The notes: generated from the letters alone by a model not told the origin. A DNA stretch of 64,000 bases from Prosthecobacter sp. (GCF_029946185.1 NZ_JAQSEA010000046.1:1-64000), one strand, 5' to 3'. Positions 50,584 to 61,123 are shown, numbered from the stretch's first letter. Numbers and translations are program-made.

Positions 50584-53500
50584 TCAATCCTGCACCCGAA
50601 TTTGCACGCGGCCACGCCTGCGTCGCGAGACCAACGCAGCGCATCCAAGCAAGATCAGCACCACACGCCCCGGTTCCGGCACCACGACAATAATGCCGCT
50701 GGTCGTGAACTGGCTCACATCCCATGCAAGGCCCCCGCTCAGCGTGGGCAGGTTAAACTGGCTGGCATCATCCCCAGAACCATCGCGATAGTTGGTTCCG
50801 ACATCAAATCCGGTGAAGTCCGTGATCACCAGGCCGGACCAGTCGAGGAGATTGTAGATCTGGCCATACTCGGCGCTGAAGCCACTGGTGCGAACCTCCA
50901 AAGTTCCGGAGACAGTCAGATTGTAGCCCGACGCATCACCGGCGTTGTTGAACGAAAGCAGATCGTGGCTGCCGCTTCCAAGTCCTTCAGAGCGGCTGAT
51001 GTCATTGACATACGTGATGTAGCCAGCGCTTCCGACCACGTTGCCACCAAAGGTCGGATCAACACTTCCGGTGTTATTGGCCGTGCCAATGTCCAGAATG
51101 ACCTGCCCACCCATGCTCTGAGTGCCGCCACCGGTGACAGGAGTGAAATTGAGAGTGCCAAAAGAACTCGCAGCCGTGCTGTCTCCCGCATGCACCGTGG
51201 AGCCGCTTTCAGCCGTAAAGTTCGGGCCCTGAATGATCCCCGTGCCAAAGAGAGTGCCACCACTCTGCACAGTGACGTCTCCTGTGCCGGTCTGGCCTGC
51301 GCCACCACTCCCGACCTGCAATTGCCCGGCATTCACCGTCGTCGCACCGGTGTAGGTGTTGTCACCCGTGAGCACCCACGTGCCGGGCGTGTCGATCTTG
51401 GTGACACCGCCCGTGCCGGAGATCGTACCGCTGATCGTCCCTGTGCCTGCACCACGCATGTAAAGCGTATGACTGCCGAGATCGAAGTCCCCGGACAATG
51501 TGACCCGGTCCGCTGTAGCGGTGGCGGTGGCTGTATTGCCTGCGGAGATCGTGGCATCACCACTGAGAATGAAATGGTTGGCCTGCGTGGTGTTGCTGCT
51601 GAAGGTGAAAGCTGTCGGTGTGCCGACGAATCCTGCCACCCAGGTGTTCTGGTTTCCGCCTTGGAGGGTCACATCACCGCTGCCCAGTGCCCCGCTGGCA
51701 GTGACCGTAAAAAGATCCCAGGCACCATTGATGCCACTATCCGCAATCCACAGCGTCCCGCCGGAGTAATCGTTGGCCGCATGGGTCAGGGTGAGACCAC
51801 CCGCTCCACCAATGCCATCGAAGATCAGTTTGCCGGTCCCAGACACTTTTCCATTAAACGTGGTGCCGTAGGTTCCGGCGCGGAAACTCAGGCTCAGGGC
51901 ATCAATCTGTATCCCCGGTGTGACGCCAAAGACACCCAGATAATTTGTCTCAAACACCGCTTGCGTGGCACCATCAGCCACGAATCGCAGCGTGCCGGTA
52001 TCACCCAGAGTTTGGCTGTTGGAGGTCCCAGGATTGTTGTCCCAATCAATCCGGTTCAAGGTCAGCGTGCCCCCACCGAGTGTCAGAGTGGGAATCGTGG
52101 TGGCAAAAGTCCCGCTCAAGCTTCGAATCGTCTCGTTAAATCCCCCGAGATTCCAGGTGCCCCCGTTGAGCTGTACAATCGCATCATCGGCAATCTGATC
52201 TGCCGCCGCGAGCTTCAAGGTGCCGCCGGTGTTGACCACGATGTCATTGGTCCCGGCTACACCATCCCCGGCGATGGCATTGCCACCGGTCACGTTGTGC
52301 AGTTCCATGATGCCTGTGCTGACGGTGGTCAGGCCGGTGTAGGTATTGGCCGCTGCCAGACTCACGGTGCCAGCCCCGCTTTTGGTCAAACCACCGGTCC
52401 CGCTGATGACATTGGCAACAGTGAGCGTAACAGTGGCGTCCGCACCGAGACTGCCGCCGTTGCTCCCCAGCATGATGCCACGGTTCGTGTCATTGATGGT
52501 GAAGCTCGCGGCCGCCGTGAGGGTGGCCCCCGTTCCGTTCAGAGTGATCTGCCCTGCGGTGAAGACCCCAGGCGCGGTGCCGAGATTCGACTCATCGCTT
52601 ATGCGGAGCATTCCCCCCGTGATGACTGTCGCGCCCGTGTAAGTGTTGGCTGCGGTGAGTGTCGTGATTCCCGTGCCTGCCTGTGTCAGTCCTCCATTGC
52701 CCGAGATCACGCTGTTGATCGTGACATTGCCCGATCCGTTGACCGCAATCCCATTGGCCGTCGTGAGGATCTGTCCTGCCGCTGAACTCACCGTGTAATC
52801 CGTTCCGATGGTGTTGGTGAAAGTGACGGCACCCACGCTGATGTTCGATTGCAGAATCGGCGTGAAGCTTGCGGCACCGTCCGCAAAGATCACATCGTCC
52901 CCATTTTGAAAGACGCTGTCTTTGGCGTTCGACCAGTTCGCGGTGATTCCGACGTCCCAGTAGTTGGGGTGGGTGCTGTCTCCACCCACCCACGTGTTGG
53001 TGAGATAACCCAGATCGACCATGATCGCGTCGATCCCGTTGTCGATGAAACCTCCCGCTCCGTGTGCGCTGACGGTGCTGGTTCCCAGAGAAAACCGGTT
53101 CACATCACCCATGAATCCACCGCTTCCATAAGTGAGTACTTTGATCGCTCCCGTGCCGATGCCAGTGATGTTGATGGTGAAGCCGCCCACATCAAGGGCG
53201 CTCACATCCAGGCTGCCCGTCAAAGTGGAACCCAGGGCCGTCGCAGTATCAGCGTTGATGTCGAGGGTGTGGGTGCTGCCCAGGAAAACAAGGTTCCCTG
53301 TGGTGCTGCCTTCTCCGCCGAGTTCGGCTCCCGCCTGCACCGTGATGCTGGAAAGATTGGTGCCACCGATGAAAAGGCTGCCCCCGCTGACGGTGGTGGT
53401 GCCGATGTACGTGTTGTTGCCTGCGAGCATGAGGGTGCCACTGCCCACTTTGATGACGTTGTTGTTGAAGGCACCTTGCAGCACGCCGTAAAAAGTGGTG

Positions 53501-56500
53501 CTCTGGTTGTTGGCACCCACGCTGAGATTGGAAACCGCGAGATCGAAATCGGCGCTGCCTTTCAGCCCGCCAATGCTGTACGTGGTGCCTTCGCCCAAGG
53601 TGAGGTTGGCGCTCTGGGTGCCGGCGCTGCCGGTGTCCAGCGTGCTGTTTTGCAGTGCGTTCGCATGGGCAAGCACGATCATGCCGCCTTCGATTCGCGT
53701 GTCACCCGAGTAGGTGCTCGCCACAGTGAGGTTGAGCGTACCCGCGCCTACTTTCACCAGACCGCCCGTGCCGGTCAGTACACCGGTGAAGACGGTGGTC
53801 TCATTGTTGGCCCCGACACTCAGAGTGTTCGCCCCCAAGGCCACCGTGTCATTGCCTGCGAGCCCGCCAAGATTGTATGTGTTCGCCCCCCCAAGCGTGA
53901 AGGTGACGTTGCCTGCGGTGGCCGTGGTCAGCGTACTGTTTTGCAAGGCATTCACATTCCCTAGCGCCAGCGTGCCGAGATTGGCCAGCGTCGCGCCTGA
54001 GTAGGTGTTCGCGGCCGTGAGGGCCAGCGTACCTGCTCCAGATTGGGTAAGGATTCCCGTGCCCGCAATGACATTGGCCACCGTCAACGTAGTGGAGCCA
54101 TTCACCGAAAGAGTGCCACCCGCCGCAGCAAGCGTGATGCCGCGATTAACGTCATCAATGCTGAAGCTGGCGGTGGTGTTCAGCGTTCCACCCCCAAGAA
54201 TGAGCTGGTCAGCGGTGAAGCTCAGCGGACCATTCCCAAGATTTTGCTCGTTCGAAATTCGCAGCGTCCCGCCACCCACGGCGGTGCGTCCGGTGTACGT
54301 GTTCGTGCCTGCTAGGACGATGATGCCTGCACCCGAAGTGGTGACGCTGACAACTCCTCCACCATTGTCAGTGATCGTGGAATTCACCGTCAGCAGGTTG
54401 CTCGCATGATTGTTCGTCAGGTAAAGCGTGCCCGCTGTCGCAGCCGCTCCCCCAGCCGTAAGGACGCCATCATCAGCACTCGCACCGAGGGTCAGTGCAC
54501 CTGCATTGCTGGCCACCATGATGCCGCCTTCCGCACCAAGGCGCAAAACATCGCCAGTGCCCGGATCATACGTGGCCGTACCGCCAGCAGCGTTTTGCAG
54601 CAGGGTATTGATGTCCGTGGTTCCTGCCGCAGTCGGGCTGATGCTTCCGCTCGCACCTGCCTCAATGATGCGCACATTGGCCCCGGCATTGGAGGCAATC
54701 GTTCCTCCCAGTCTGGATACATCCGTGTAGGTAGTCAGAGCCACGATGTTGCCACCGGCCGCATTCGTACTGTTGACCGCCCATGCATTCCCCACCCGCG
54801 CCCAGCCTCCCAGAATGCCATTGGTGTTGGTCGTGTCCGTCGTGATGCCATTGGTGGCGCTCTGCACGCCCGTTGGCAGCGTAAAATTCACCGTCGCTCC
54901 AGCATTGAGCGTGATGGCCCCGAGATTAAGCACCGTCCCATCCGACGCGTTGGAAGGAAGTGTGACCGTGACACCCGAAGCTCCGGCATTAAGATTTAAA
55001 CCGGAGAAGCTTTGGGAGGTGATGAGGTTGTTCGCCGTGACGGAGATGGTGGCACCGGAGCCTGCCACGGTCGGCGCGGCGCTGATGATAAACACAGTAG
55101 CACTCTGTACGCTGACCACATAGGCACCCGCAGCAAAGTTGGCATTGGAAACTAGCTGCCCTGGTGCCAGGCCGGCCGTGGAGGCCACGGTGATACTATC
55201 AGTGTTGATCGCCCAGCTGCCGTTCGTGAGTGTGGTGGCGGTGCCATTGCTTCTGCCAGTCAGTTGAAAAATGCCGCCTCCCAGCGTCAGGGGGGCGGCA
55301 CTGGTGAGGTAGTCGCTCACAGTTCCTGCCCCGCTCTGACCTGTGGCGGCGCGGGCAAAGTTCAAATTCACCGTGCCCCCGTTGACCGTGAGGCCTCCTG
55401 TGGTGGTGCTGAGCCCCGTCAGAGTGAAGGTGCCCGTGCCGACCTTGGTCACTGAAACTGCTCCGGTGAACCTGCCGTCAAAGGTGGTGTTGGTATTGTT
55501 GAGCCCGGTGGTCAGCGTGGCGGTCGTGGCACTGGTGATGACGCGGTCATAGCCAGGACGCACCGAGTAGACGGTGGTGGAGATGGCGGCCACCGCCTGG
55601 TCAAAACCATTGAGGTCCAAGGTGGCCAGGCTGGCGCTGTAGCTCGTGCTGAAGTTGACGGCGGCGCTGCTGGAAAAGACATTGGCCAGGCCGGCCTTCA
55701 AAGTGCCTGCGTAGAGACTGGTCGTCCCGTAGGTGCTGCCCACCACGCCGAGCACGATAGTTTTGCCGGCATTATCCATGTACACGGTGCCGCTACCGCC
55801 CAGCGCGAGTGGCTTGCCGGTGATGTTCATGGTCGTCGCCGCCTGCACCACAAAAGAGGTGCCGCCATTGCCATTGGTGGTGGAGATGCCTCCCGTCAAA
55901 TTCAGGGTCCCGTTGCTTTGCCAGCGCACGCTGTTGCTCAGACGAATGGCACCCGTAAGTGTGTTCGTACCGATGTTTTCCATCATGAGGTAGCCGGAAA
56001 TTCCGTTGGTGAGGTCATCCAGCCAGATCGACTCCGCCGTGGTGATGCTGCCCGCCAGCGACAAGCTGCCGCTTATGCCAACACGCGTGCCGCCCGCAGT
56101 GGAGCCGAGCGCGTTGTTGTTCGCCACGGACAGCTTGCCCCGGGAGATGGAGGTCACCCCGGTGTAGGTGTTGCTGCCTGAAAGGGTGAGGAGGCCGAGC
56201 CCGCCCTTCGTCACGGTGGAGCCCGTCACGCTGTCGCTGATGATGCCGGACACCGTGATGGCGCGGAGGGCACTGCTGTCCCCGTTGAAGAACACCAGCT
56301 CATGGCTGGCACCGATGGTGACATTGCCGCTCACGATGAGCGCGCCAGCACCTGCGGTCAGGATGCCATTGGCCGCGAAATTGCCGGCGATGGTACCGGC
56401 CGCACCGGTGTAGCGCAGCGTGTTGAAGGTCGCTCCCTCACCTACGGTGCCGACGGCGGCCACATCGTAATTAACCAGTCCGGTGGTGTCCGAGACGGCT

Positions 56501-57138
56501 GCCGCTGTGGCTGCTGCTGTGCCGTCGGCATAAAGGACGAGGTTGTTGCTGCCGTCGATCATGGCATACCGTGCGGAGGTGCCGCTGCCAATGGTGGCCC
56601 ACGGGCCGATGATGCCAGTGGCGTCGTTGAAGATGTTCGTGGTGTTCACCACACCGGCGCCCTGCACGTTGAGTGTGGCCCCCGCACCACGGGTCACAGC
56701 CCCGGTGTTCAACGTCAGCGTCCGACCAGCGGCAATATTCCAATACTGGGCAACGGCGGTCCTCAGCGTCAGCCCGGACTGAATGGTGAGATCTTGCGTG
56801 GCAGCGCTCATGTCGATGCTGATGCCTGCCTGCCCGGCGCTGAGAGTCAGGGTGTTTCCCGCGCCAATCGTGACTAGGCCTCCCGGGTCCGCGATTCGGA
56901 TGCCCTGCCAGGTCACATTTCCCCCGAGAACTGTGCTGTTTGCCCCGGTGACGACATTGGTCCAGACTGCCATATTTCCAAAGTCGGGCACGCCAGGGCT
57001 CCAGCTCCCGGCGTTGTTCAGATTGGTCGTATTATTTGCCTTGATCCGGTCCGCCGCCTGCGCGGACGTGCTGATGAGCAGCACACTCAAGGTGCATGCG
57101 AGAGCGAGGCAGGTTTTTGAAAAAGAAGGCATGGGCAT
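50584..57138 (-). CDS. Giant autotransporter-associated beta-strand repeat protein with PEP-CTERM tail (2184 aa)
   Basis: A 2184-residue exported repeat protein, signal peptide FSKTCLALACTLSVLLISTS. The body is an extended Gly/Thr/Asn-rich beta-helix with many copies of the autotransporter-associated repeat (GAGTLALTAANTYSGATLAN, GTGTFTLTGLSTTTGGLTVN, NTYTGATVITGGMLRIS). A ~100-residue segment around LRISNEQNLGN is duplicated further on at LRISDESNLGT, a sign of internal expansion. The C-terminal module (GQTGTGDVTVQ, FTSGIIVVVPEP) resembles that of the protein at 8.1 kb. The tail VVPEPGRVVLILLGCAALV plus RRRR is a PEP-CTERM signal, here with nine extra residues after the basic cluster. Probable substrate of the exosortase at 23.6 kb. 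Confidence 0.9.
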   Translation of the reverse strand: MPMPSFSKTCLALACTLSVLLISTSAQAADRIKANNTTNLNNAGSWSPGVPDFGNMAVWTNVVTGANSTVLGGNVTWQGIRIADPGGLVTIGAGNTLTLSAGQAGISIDMSAATQDLTIQSGLTLRTAVAQYWNIAAGRTLTLNTGAVTRGAGATLNVQGAGVVNTTNIFNDATGIIGPWATIGSGTSARYAMIDGSNNLVLYADGTAAATAAAVSDTTGLVNYDVAAVGTVGEGATFNTLRYTGAAGTIAGNFAANGILTAGAGALIVSGNVTIGASHELVFFNGDSSALRAITVSGIISDSVTGSTVTKGGLGLLTLSGSNTYTGVTSISRGKLSVANNNALGSTAGGTRVGISGSLSLAGSITTAESIWLDDLTNGISGYLMMENIGTNTLTGAIRLSNSVRWQSNGTLNLTGGISTTNGNGGTSFVVQAATTMNITGKPLALGGSGTVYMDNAGKTIVLGVVGSTYGTTSLYAGTLKAGLANVFSSSAAVNFSTSYSASLATLDLNGFDQAVAAISTTVYSVRPGYDRVITSATTATLTTGLNNTNTTFDGRFTGAVSVTKVGTGTFTLTGLSTTTGGLTVNGGTVNLNFARAATGQSGAGTVSDYLTSAAPLTLGGGIFQLTGRSNGTATTLTNGSWAINTDSITVASTAGLAPGQLVSNANFAAGAYVVSVQSATVFIISAAPTVAGSGATISVTANNLITSQSFSGLNLNAGASGVTVTLPSNASDGTVLNLGAITLNAGATVNFTLPTGVQSATNGITTDTTNTNGILGGWARVGNAWAVNSTNAAGGNIVALTTYTDVSRLGGTIASNAGANVRIIEAGASGSISPTAAGTTDINTLLQNAAGGTATYDPGTGDVLRLGAEGGIMVASNAGALTLGASADDGVLTAGGAAATAGTLYLTNNHASNLLTVNSTITDNGGGVVSVTTSGAGIIVLAGTNTYTGRTAVGGGTLRISNEQNLGNGPLSFTADQLILGGGTLNTTASFSIDDVNRGITLAAAGGTLSVNGSTTLTVANVIAGTGILTQSGAGTLALTAANTYSGATLANLGTLALGNVNALQNSTLTTATAGNVTFTLGGANTYNLGGLAGNDTVALGANTLSVGANNETTVFTGVLTGTGGLVKVGAGTLNLTVASTYSGDTRIEGGMIVLAHANALQNSTLDTGSAGTQSANLTLGEGTTYSIGGLKGSADFDLAVSNLSVGANNQSTTFYGVLQGAFNNNVIKVGSGTLMLAGNNTYIGTTTVSGGSLFIGGTNLSSITVQAGAELGGEGSTTGNLVFLGSTHTLDINADTATALGSTLTGSLDVSALDVGGFTINITGIGTGAIKVLTYGSGGFMGDVNRFSLGTSTVSAHGAGGFIDNGIDAIMVDLGYLTNTWVGGDSTHPNYWDVGITANWSNAKDSVFQNGDDVIFADGAASFTPILQSNISVGAVTFTNTIGTDYTVSSAAGQILTTANGIAVNGSGNVTINSVISGNGGLTQAGTGITTLTAANTYTGATVITGGMLRISDESNLGTAPGVFTAGQITLNGTGATLTAAASFTINDTNRGIMLGSNGGSLGADATVTLTVANVISGTGGLTKSGAGTVSLAAANTYTGLTTVSTGIMELHNVTGGNAIAGDGVAGTNDIVVNTGGTLKLAAADQIADDAIVQLNGGTWNLGGFNETIRSLSGTFATTIPTLTLGGGTLTLNRIDWDNNPGTSNSQTLGDTGTLRFVADGATQAVFETNYLGVFGVTPGIQIDALSLSFRAGTYGTTFNGKVSGTGKLIFDGIGGAGGLTLTHAANDYSGGTLWIADSGINGAWDLFTVTASGALGSGDVTLQGGNQNTWVAGFVGTPTAFTFSSNTTQANHFILSGDATISAGNTATATATADRVTLSGDFDLGSHTLYMRGAGTGTISGTISGTGGVTKIDTPGTWVLTGDNTYTGATTVNAGQLQVGSGGAGQTGTGDVTVQSGGTLFGTGIIQGPNFTAESGSTVHAGDSTAASSFGTLNFTPVTGGGTQSMGGQVILDIGTANNTGSVDPTFGGNVVGSAGYITYVNDISRSEGLGSGSHDLLSFNNAGDASGYNLTVSGTLEVRTSGFSAEYGQIYNLLDWSGLVITDFTGFDVGTNYRDGSGDDASQFNLPTLSGGLAWDVSQFTTSGIIVVVPEPGRVVLILLGCAALVSRRRRGRVQIRVQD

Positions 57139-57287
57139 GATGGCTGAGCCCTTCAGGTCAGCGGTGGGTTTCAGACCGGAAGGGCAACCCGTTCAGTCGT
57201 CGCTTTTTGGCCGTTTTACAGAGACAACACATAAAGATTTGGCTAACTGGAAATCGACACGGGCAGCGTACAGGATTAGGTCATCGT

Positions 57288-57887
57288 ATGTTTACTGGAC
57301 TCGTTGAAACCACCGGCAAAGTCATCTCCTTGGAACCTCGCGGCGAAAGCGCGCGTCTCAGCCTGCATGTCGGAGAACTCGCTGCAGAACTGGCGTATGG
57401 CGAGAGCGTCGCGGTAAACGGCTGCTGCCTCACCGTCACCACCAAGGACGCCGCCGCACAAACCGCGTGCTTCGATCTCCTCATGCAAACCTTGAAGGTC
57501 ACAAGCCTCGGCGATCTGCAAACCGGGTCGCTCGTCAATCTCGAACGCGCCATGGCCATCGGCGCACGCTTTGGCGGCCACTTCGTCCAAGGTCATGTGG
57601 ATGCCACCGTGAAGGTCCTCGACTGGAGCGCGCACGGCCAGGACCACCGCCTCGAAGTCGAACTCCCACCCGAGCATCGCGGCCTCATCATCCCCAAAGG
57701 CTCCATCTGTCTCGACGGTATATCCCTGACCGCCGCAGAAGTGACAGACAGCACCGTCGTGTGCTGGATCATCCCTCACACCTTTCAGCTCACCAACCTT
57801 CACACCAAGCAGCCCGGTGATCGTCTCAACGTGGAGTTTGATATGCTCGGCAAATACGTGCGCGAGCTCATGCGCGCCACGAAGTGA
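57288..57887 (+). CDS. ribE: Riboflavin synthase, alpha subunit
   Basis: 199 residues from ATG 57288 (MFTGLVETTGKVISLEPRG), the invariant riboflavin synthase start. Two tandem lumazine-binding barrels are seen: ESVAVNGCCLTVT in the first, FGGHFVQGHVD between them and GSICLDGISLTA in the second. It dismutates two molecules of 6,7-dimethyl-8-ribityllumazine to riboflavin. Its stop overlaps the GTG of the ABC ATPase gene, although the functional link is unclear. Confidence 0.95.
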   Translation: MFTGLVETTGKVISLEPRGESARLSLHVGELAAELAYGESVAVNGCCLTVTTKDAAAQTACFDLLMQTLKVTSLGDLQTGSLVNLERAMAIGARFGGHFVQGHVDATVKVLDWSAHGQDHRLEVELPPEHRGLIIPKGSICLDGISLTAAEVTDSTVVCWIIPHTFQLTNLHTKQPGDRLNVEFDMLGKYVRELMRATK

Positions 57888-58588
57888 GCGTCCACCCGAC
57901 CGAGCAGGCCGTTATAACTCCGATGCCGGTCCTCGAAGTCCACTCTCTGATCAAAAGTTACGCGAAACGCCCGATCCTCCGTGGCGTGTCGTTCAATCTC
58001 AATCAAGGCGAGCTCGTGGCCCTCCTCGGCCCCTCAGGCAGCGGCAAGACCACTGTGCTAAACTGTGTCGGTGGCGTAGATCGCGCAGACAGCGGCACCG
58101 TGAGCATCGCTGGCCATGTTCTCCGCGATTTAAACGCCGATGGCCTCGCGCAACTGCGCCGCCGTCACATCGGCACCGTTTTCCAGTTCTACCATCTTCT
58201 CCCCACACTAAGCGCCGCAGAAAACATCGAACTCCCGCTGCAGCTTCTCGGCGTTCCAACGCACGAACGCGAATCACGAGTGCAGGAGTTGCTGGAGCGC
58301 GTGGGCATCGCCCATCGTGCCGCCGCGCTCCCCGGCCAGTTGTCAGGCGGTGAGATGCAGCGCGTGGCCATTGCTCGCGCCGTGGTCCATCGCCCCACCT
58401 TGATCTTGGCTGATGAACCCACCGGCAGCCTCGACACCGCCACCGGAGCCCAAGTGCTCGACTTGCTCGCTGAAATCGTGCAGGAAACACAAGCCGCCCT
58501 GCTGCTCGTGACACACAGCCCGGAAGCGGTAAAGCACTGCGAGCGCGTGCTTCGCATGCAGGACGGCCAGATCGTCGAAGGCGCATGA
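57884..58588 (+). CDS. ABC transporter ATP-binding protein (LolD/MacB type)
   Basis: A 234-residue ATPase from GTG 57884, or 221 residues from ATG 57923 (MPVLEVHSLIKSY), which is nearer the family start. Walker A is GPSGSGKTT, the signature is LSGGEMQRVAIARA, Walker B is LILADEPTGSLD and the H-loop is LVTHS. The subfamily partners FtsX-type permeases in lipoprotein or lipid export or mechanotransmission. It is coupled to ribE (GTGA overlap) and to the permease (ATGA overlap). Confidence 0.92.
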   Translation: MSVHPTEQAVITPMPVLEVHSLIKSYAKRPILRGVSFNLNQGELVALLGPSGSGKTTVLNCVGGVDRADSGTVSIAGHVLRDLNADGLAQLRRRHIGTVFQFYHLLPTLSAAENIELPLQLLGVPTHERESRVQELLERVGIAHRAAALPGQLSGGEMQRVAIARAVVHRPTLILADEPTGSLDTATGAQVLDLLAEIVQETQAALLLVTHSPEAVKHCERVLRMQDGQIVEGA

Positions 58589-61122
58589 GCACCGTGCTTC
58601 TCATCCTGCGGCGCTGCGCCTTGCGCCACTGGCGGCTGGCTTTCAAACAGCAGCTCGCCCTCATGCTCATCCTGGCCCTCGGCTCCAGCGTCTACCTCGC
58701 CGTGCGCCTCGCCAGCAATGCTGCACTCTCAGGCTTCGAGACCTTCACCGATGGCGTCACCCGCCAGCCAGACTGGACGGTGCAGGCACTCACAGGCTCA
58801 CTCCACGAAGCAGATCTGCTCAAGATGCGCGAGACACTAGGGCCTCTACCCGTGAGCCTGCTCCCAGTGGTCGAAGAAACAGTGACACCCGCATCGGACA
58901 AAGGGAACGGCGAGATCGGCTCGCGCGCCACATGGCGGCTGCTCGGCGTGGACTTTATCGCACTGCTCAATCTGCGCGGCCAAGCCCCAGCAGGGCTCGG
59001 CGCCAATATGCAGGCAATGCGTGAGGGCATCTATGTGAGTCCCAAACTCGGCGCGAAAGCCGGCGAAGAACTCCGCCTCATCATAGATGACCGCATCATC
59101 ACTCTGAAGGTCGCAGGAGTGGTGCCCGAGGTGCCAGGAATTCCAAGCCTCCCTGCGCATCTCATCCTGATGGATCTGCCCGAAGCTCAGGCGATGTTGC
59201 AGCGCGGTGATCGCGTGGATCGAGTCGAAGTGCTAGCTCAGGACACCGCCACGTTTCCCAAGTTGCGCGAGGAAACCGGCCACCTGCTCAAGTCACACTG
59301 GCAGGTGCGCGGCGGCACCGATCGCCGTCAGCTAGCTGGCACCATGACCCAGGCGTTCCGTCTGAATCTCACCATCCTTTCGCTGCTGGCCCTGCTGGTC
59401 GGCGGCTACCTCATCTTCCAGGCTCTCGATGGCGTCGTGCTACGGCGGCGCAACGAGATAGGCATTTTGAAATCACTCGGCGTGACGGATCGCGCCATCC
59501 AAATCGCCTTCCTCCTCGAAGCAGCCTTGCTCGGCCTCTGCGGCGGCAGTCTTGGCGTTCTGCTCGGCTGGCTCGGTGCTCAGGCTGCGGTAGGCGGCGT
59601 CACCAAAACAATGAACGCACTCTACGGTGCCACCAGCGAACAACGGGCTGCCCTAAGTCCACGCGAAGCACTGCTGGCACTGTCGATTTCCATCTTCGCA
59701 AGTCTCATCGCCGCATGGTGGCCCGCACGCATGGCCGCACGCACACCACCAGCCCACATGCTCGGAAATCATGCGACCCCCTTCCAAGGCGGCACAGTCT
59801 GGCGCGTCGAATGGATCGGCTGGGCCATGCTGCTGTCCGCCGTTTTACTCGCGCAACTTCCCGTACTCCGATTTGAAAACGGCACCCGCCTCCCCCTCGC
59901 AGGTTACGCCGCCGCATTACTTTGGCTGGTCGGAGCCGGATTGGCGGCGAGTACAATCTTGCGTTTCGTCGCGCAGAAAAAATCAATGTCCGCCGTATGG
60001 CGCATCGCACTCTCCCATCTCCGTCGGCCCACCGTGCGCCACCGCTTCGCAGTCGCAGCACTTGCCAGCGCCGTGGCAATGACCACCGGCATGTCCGTGA
60101 TGGTCGCCAGCTTTGACCACACCATGCGCGGTTGGATCGACCGCACCATGAAGGCAGACATTTATATCAGCAGTGCCGGGGCCCAGAGCGCATCCTCCAC
60201 ACACGCCATCACGCCCCAAACAGTGGCAGAGCTTGGTCAGGAACCCGGAGTCGAAGAGCTGGCCTTCGTGCAGGCAAAGACCCTTCTCTGGCAGGGCGGT
60301 GAAGTATTGATCCTCGGCACCGATCCCGTCTTTGCACACAAGCACGACCTCTATGCATGGGTGCAGGCACCGCAGCACGAAAAATGGTGGCAGCCTGAAG
60401 ACGGCATCACACCCGCAATCATGAGCGAAAGCTGGAGCGAACGCTTCACCACCCATGTTGGCGATACCATCGACCTCGCAGGTCACAAAGTCCGCGTCGT
60501 GGCCATGAACGCCGAATACGGCAACGAGCGTGGTTCACTCACCCTGCCCGCAGCAGTCTTCCGCGAATGGTTCGAAACCGACGAAGCCTGGCGCGTGGCC
60601 TTGATGCTGAAACCAGGCACCGATGCAGAAACAGTGCGCAACCACATCGAAGCCAAACAGCCAGGTCTCAGTGTGTTCACCAATGCCCACCTCCGTCGCG
60701 AGGCCCTGCGCATTTTCCGCCAGACCTTCTCCGTGACTCATGCCCTGGAGGTCATCGGCGTCATCGTCGCCGTCGTGGGTCTCGGTCTCGCGCTGACCAG
60801 CCTCCTGTTGGAACGCCGCGCCGTGCTGGCCACACTGCACTCGCTCGGCATGACGCGCAGCGAGATCGCAAAGTCAGCCGCGCTGGAAGGTCTGGGCGTG
60901 GCATGCGCAGGTGCCTTCACTGGCATCGCCGCAGGTCTGTGGCTAGGCTGGCTGCTGGTCTATCGCATCAACAAACAATGCTTCGGCTGGACCCTGCAGT
61001 TTCACGCAGTGGGGTGGCATCTCGCCCTGCTAGGCGCAGCAGTCGTCGCCACCGGCCTGCTCGTCGCTGCCTTGGCCGGGCGCTGGGCCGCGCTATTGCC
61101 AGCAGAACACACGGAGGAATGA
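58585..61122 (+). CDS. FtsX-type ABC permease, two-domain
   Basis: An 845-residue inner-membrane protein with two FtsX permease units, each a large periplasmic domain plus membrane helices. The first helix is QQLALMLILALGSSVYLAVRL; the first FtsX core is LLALLVGGYLIFQALDGVVLRRRNEIGILKSLGV, and the second near the C-terminus is VGLGLALTSLLLERRAVLATLHSLGM. The middle has a pair of helices (VEWIGWAMLLSAVLLAQLPV). This arrangement matches AttFG/YbbP-like exporters working with a LolD-type ATPase. The final gene of the set is a lipocalin-like protein one base later. Confidence 0.9.
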   Translation: MSTVLLILRRCALRHWRLAFKQQLALMLILALGSSVYLAVRLASNAALSGFETFTDGVTRQPDWTVQALTGSLHEADLLKMRETLGPLPVSLLPVVEETVTPASDKGNGEIGSRATWRLLGVDFIALLNLRGQAPAGLGANMQAMREGIYVSPKLGAKAGEELRLIIDDRIITLKVAGVVPEVPGIPSLPAHLILMDLPEAQAMLQRGDRVDRVEVLAQDTATFPKLREETGHLLKSHWQVRGGTDRRQLAGTMTQAFRLNLTILSLLALLVGGYLIFQALDGVVLRRRNEIGILKSLGVTDRAIQIAFLLEAALLGLCGGSLGVLLGWLGAQAAVGGVTKTMNALYGATSEQRAALSPREALLALSISIFASLIAAWWPARMAARTPPAHMLGNHATPFQGGTVWRVEWIGWAMLLSAVLLAQLPVLRFENGTRLPLAGYAAALLWLVGAGLAASTILRFVAQKKSMSAVWRIALSHLRRPTVRHRFAVAALASAVAMTTGMSVMVASFDHTMRGWIDRTMKADIYISSAGAQSASSTHAITPQTVAELGQEPGVEELAFVQAKTLLWQGGEVLILGTDPVFAHKHDLYAWVQAPQHEKWWQPEDGITPAIMSESWSERFTTHVGDTIDLAGHKVRVVAMNAEYGNERGSLTLPAAVFREWFETDEAWRVALMLKPGTDAETVRNHIEAKQPGLSVFTNAHLRREALRIFRQTFSVTHALEVIGVIVAVVGLGLALTSLLLERRAVLATLHSLGMTRSEIAKSAALEGLGVACAGAFTGIAAGLWLGWLLVYRINKQCFGWTLQFHAVGWHLALLGAAVVATGLLVAALAGRWAALLPAEHTEE

Positions 61123-61123
61123 C

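Noticed and set aside
50602-52785. A 727-residue open frame on the plus strand opposite the second giant PEP-CTERM gene
   Set aside because: It is the reverse complement of a high-GC repeat gene; its residues are Arg/Ala/Gly/Thr-biased with no family motif or start signal.
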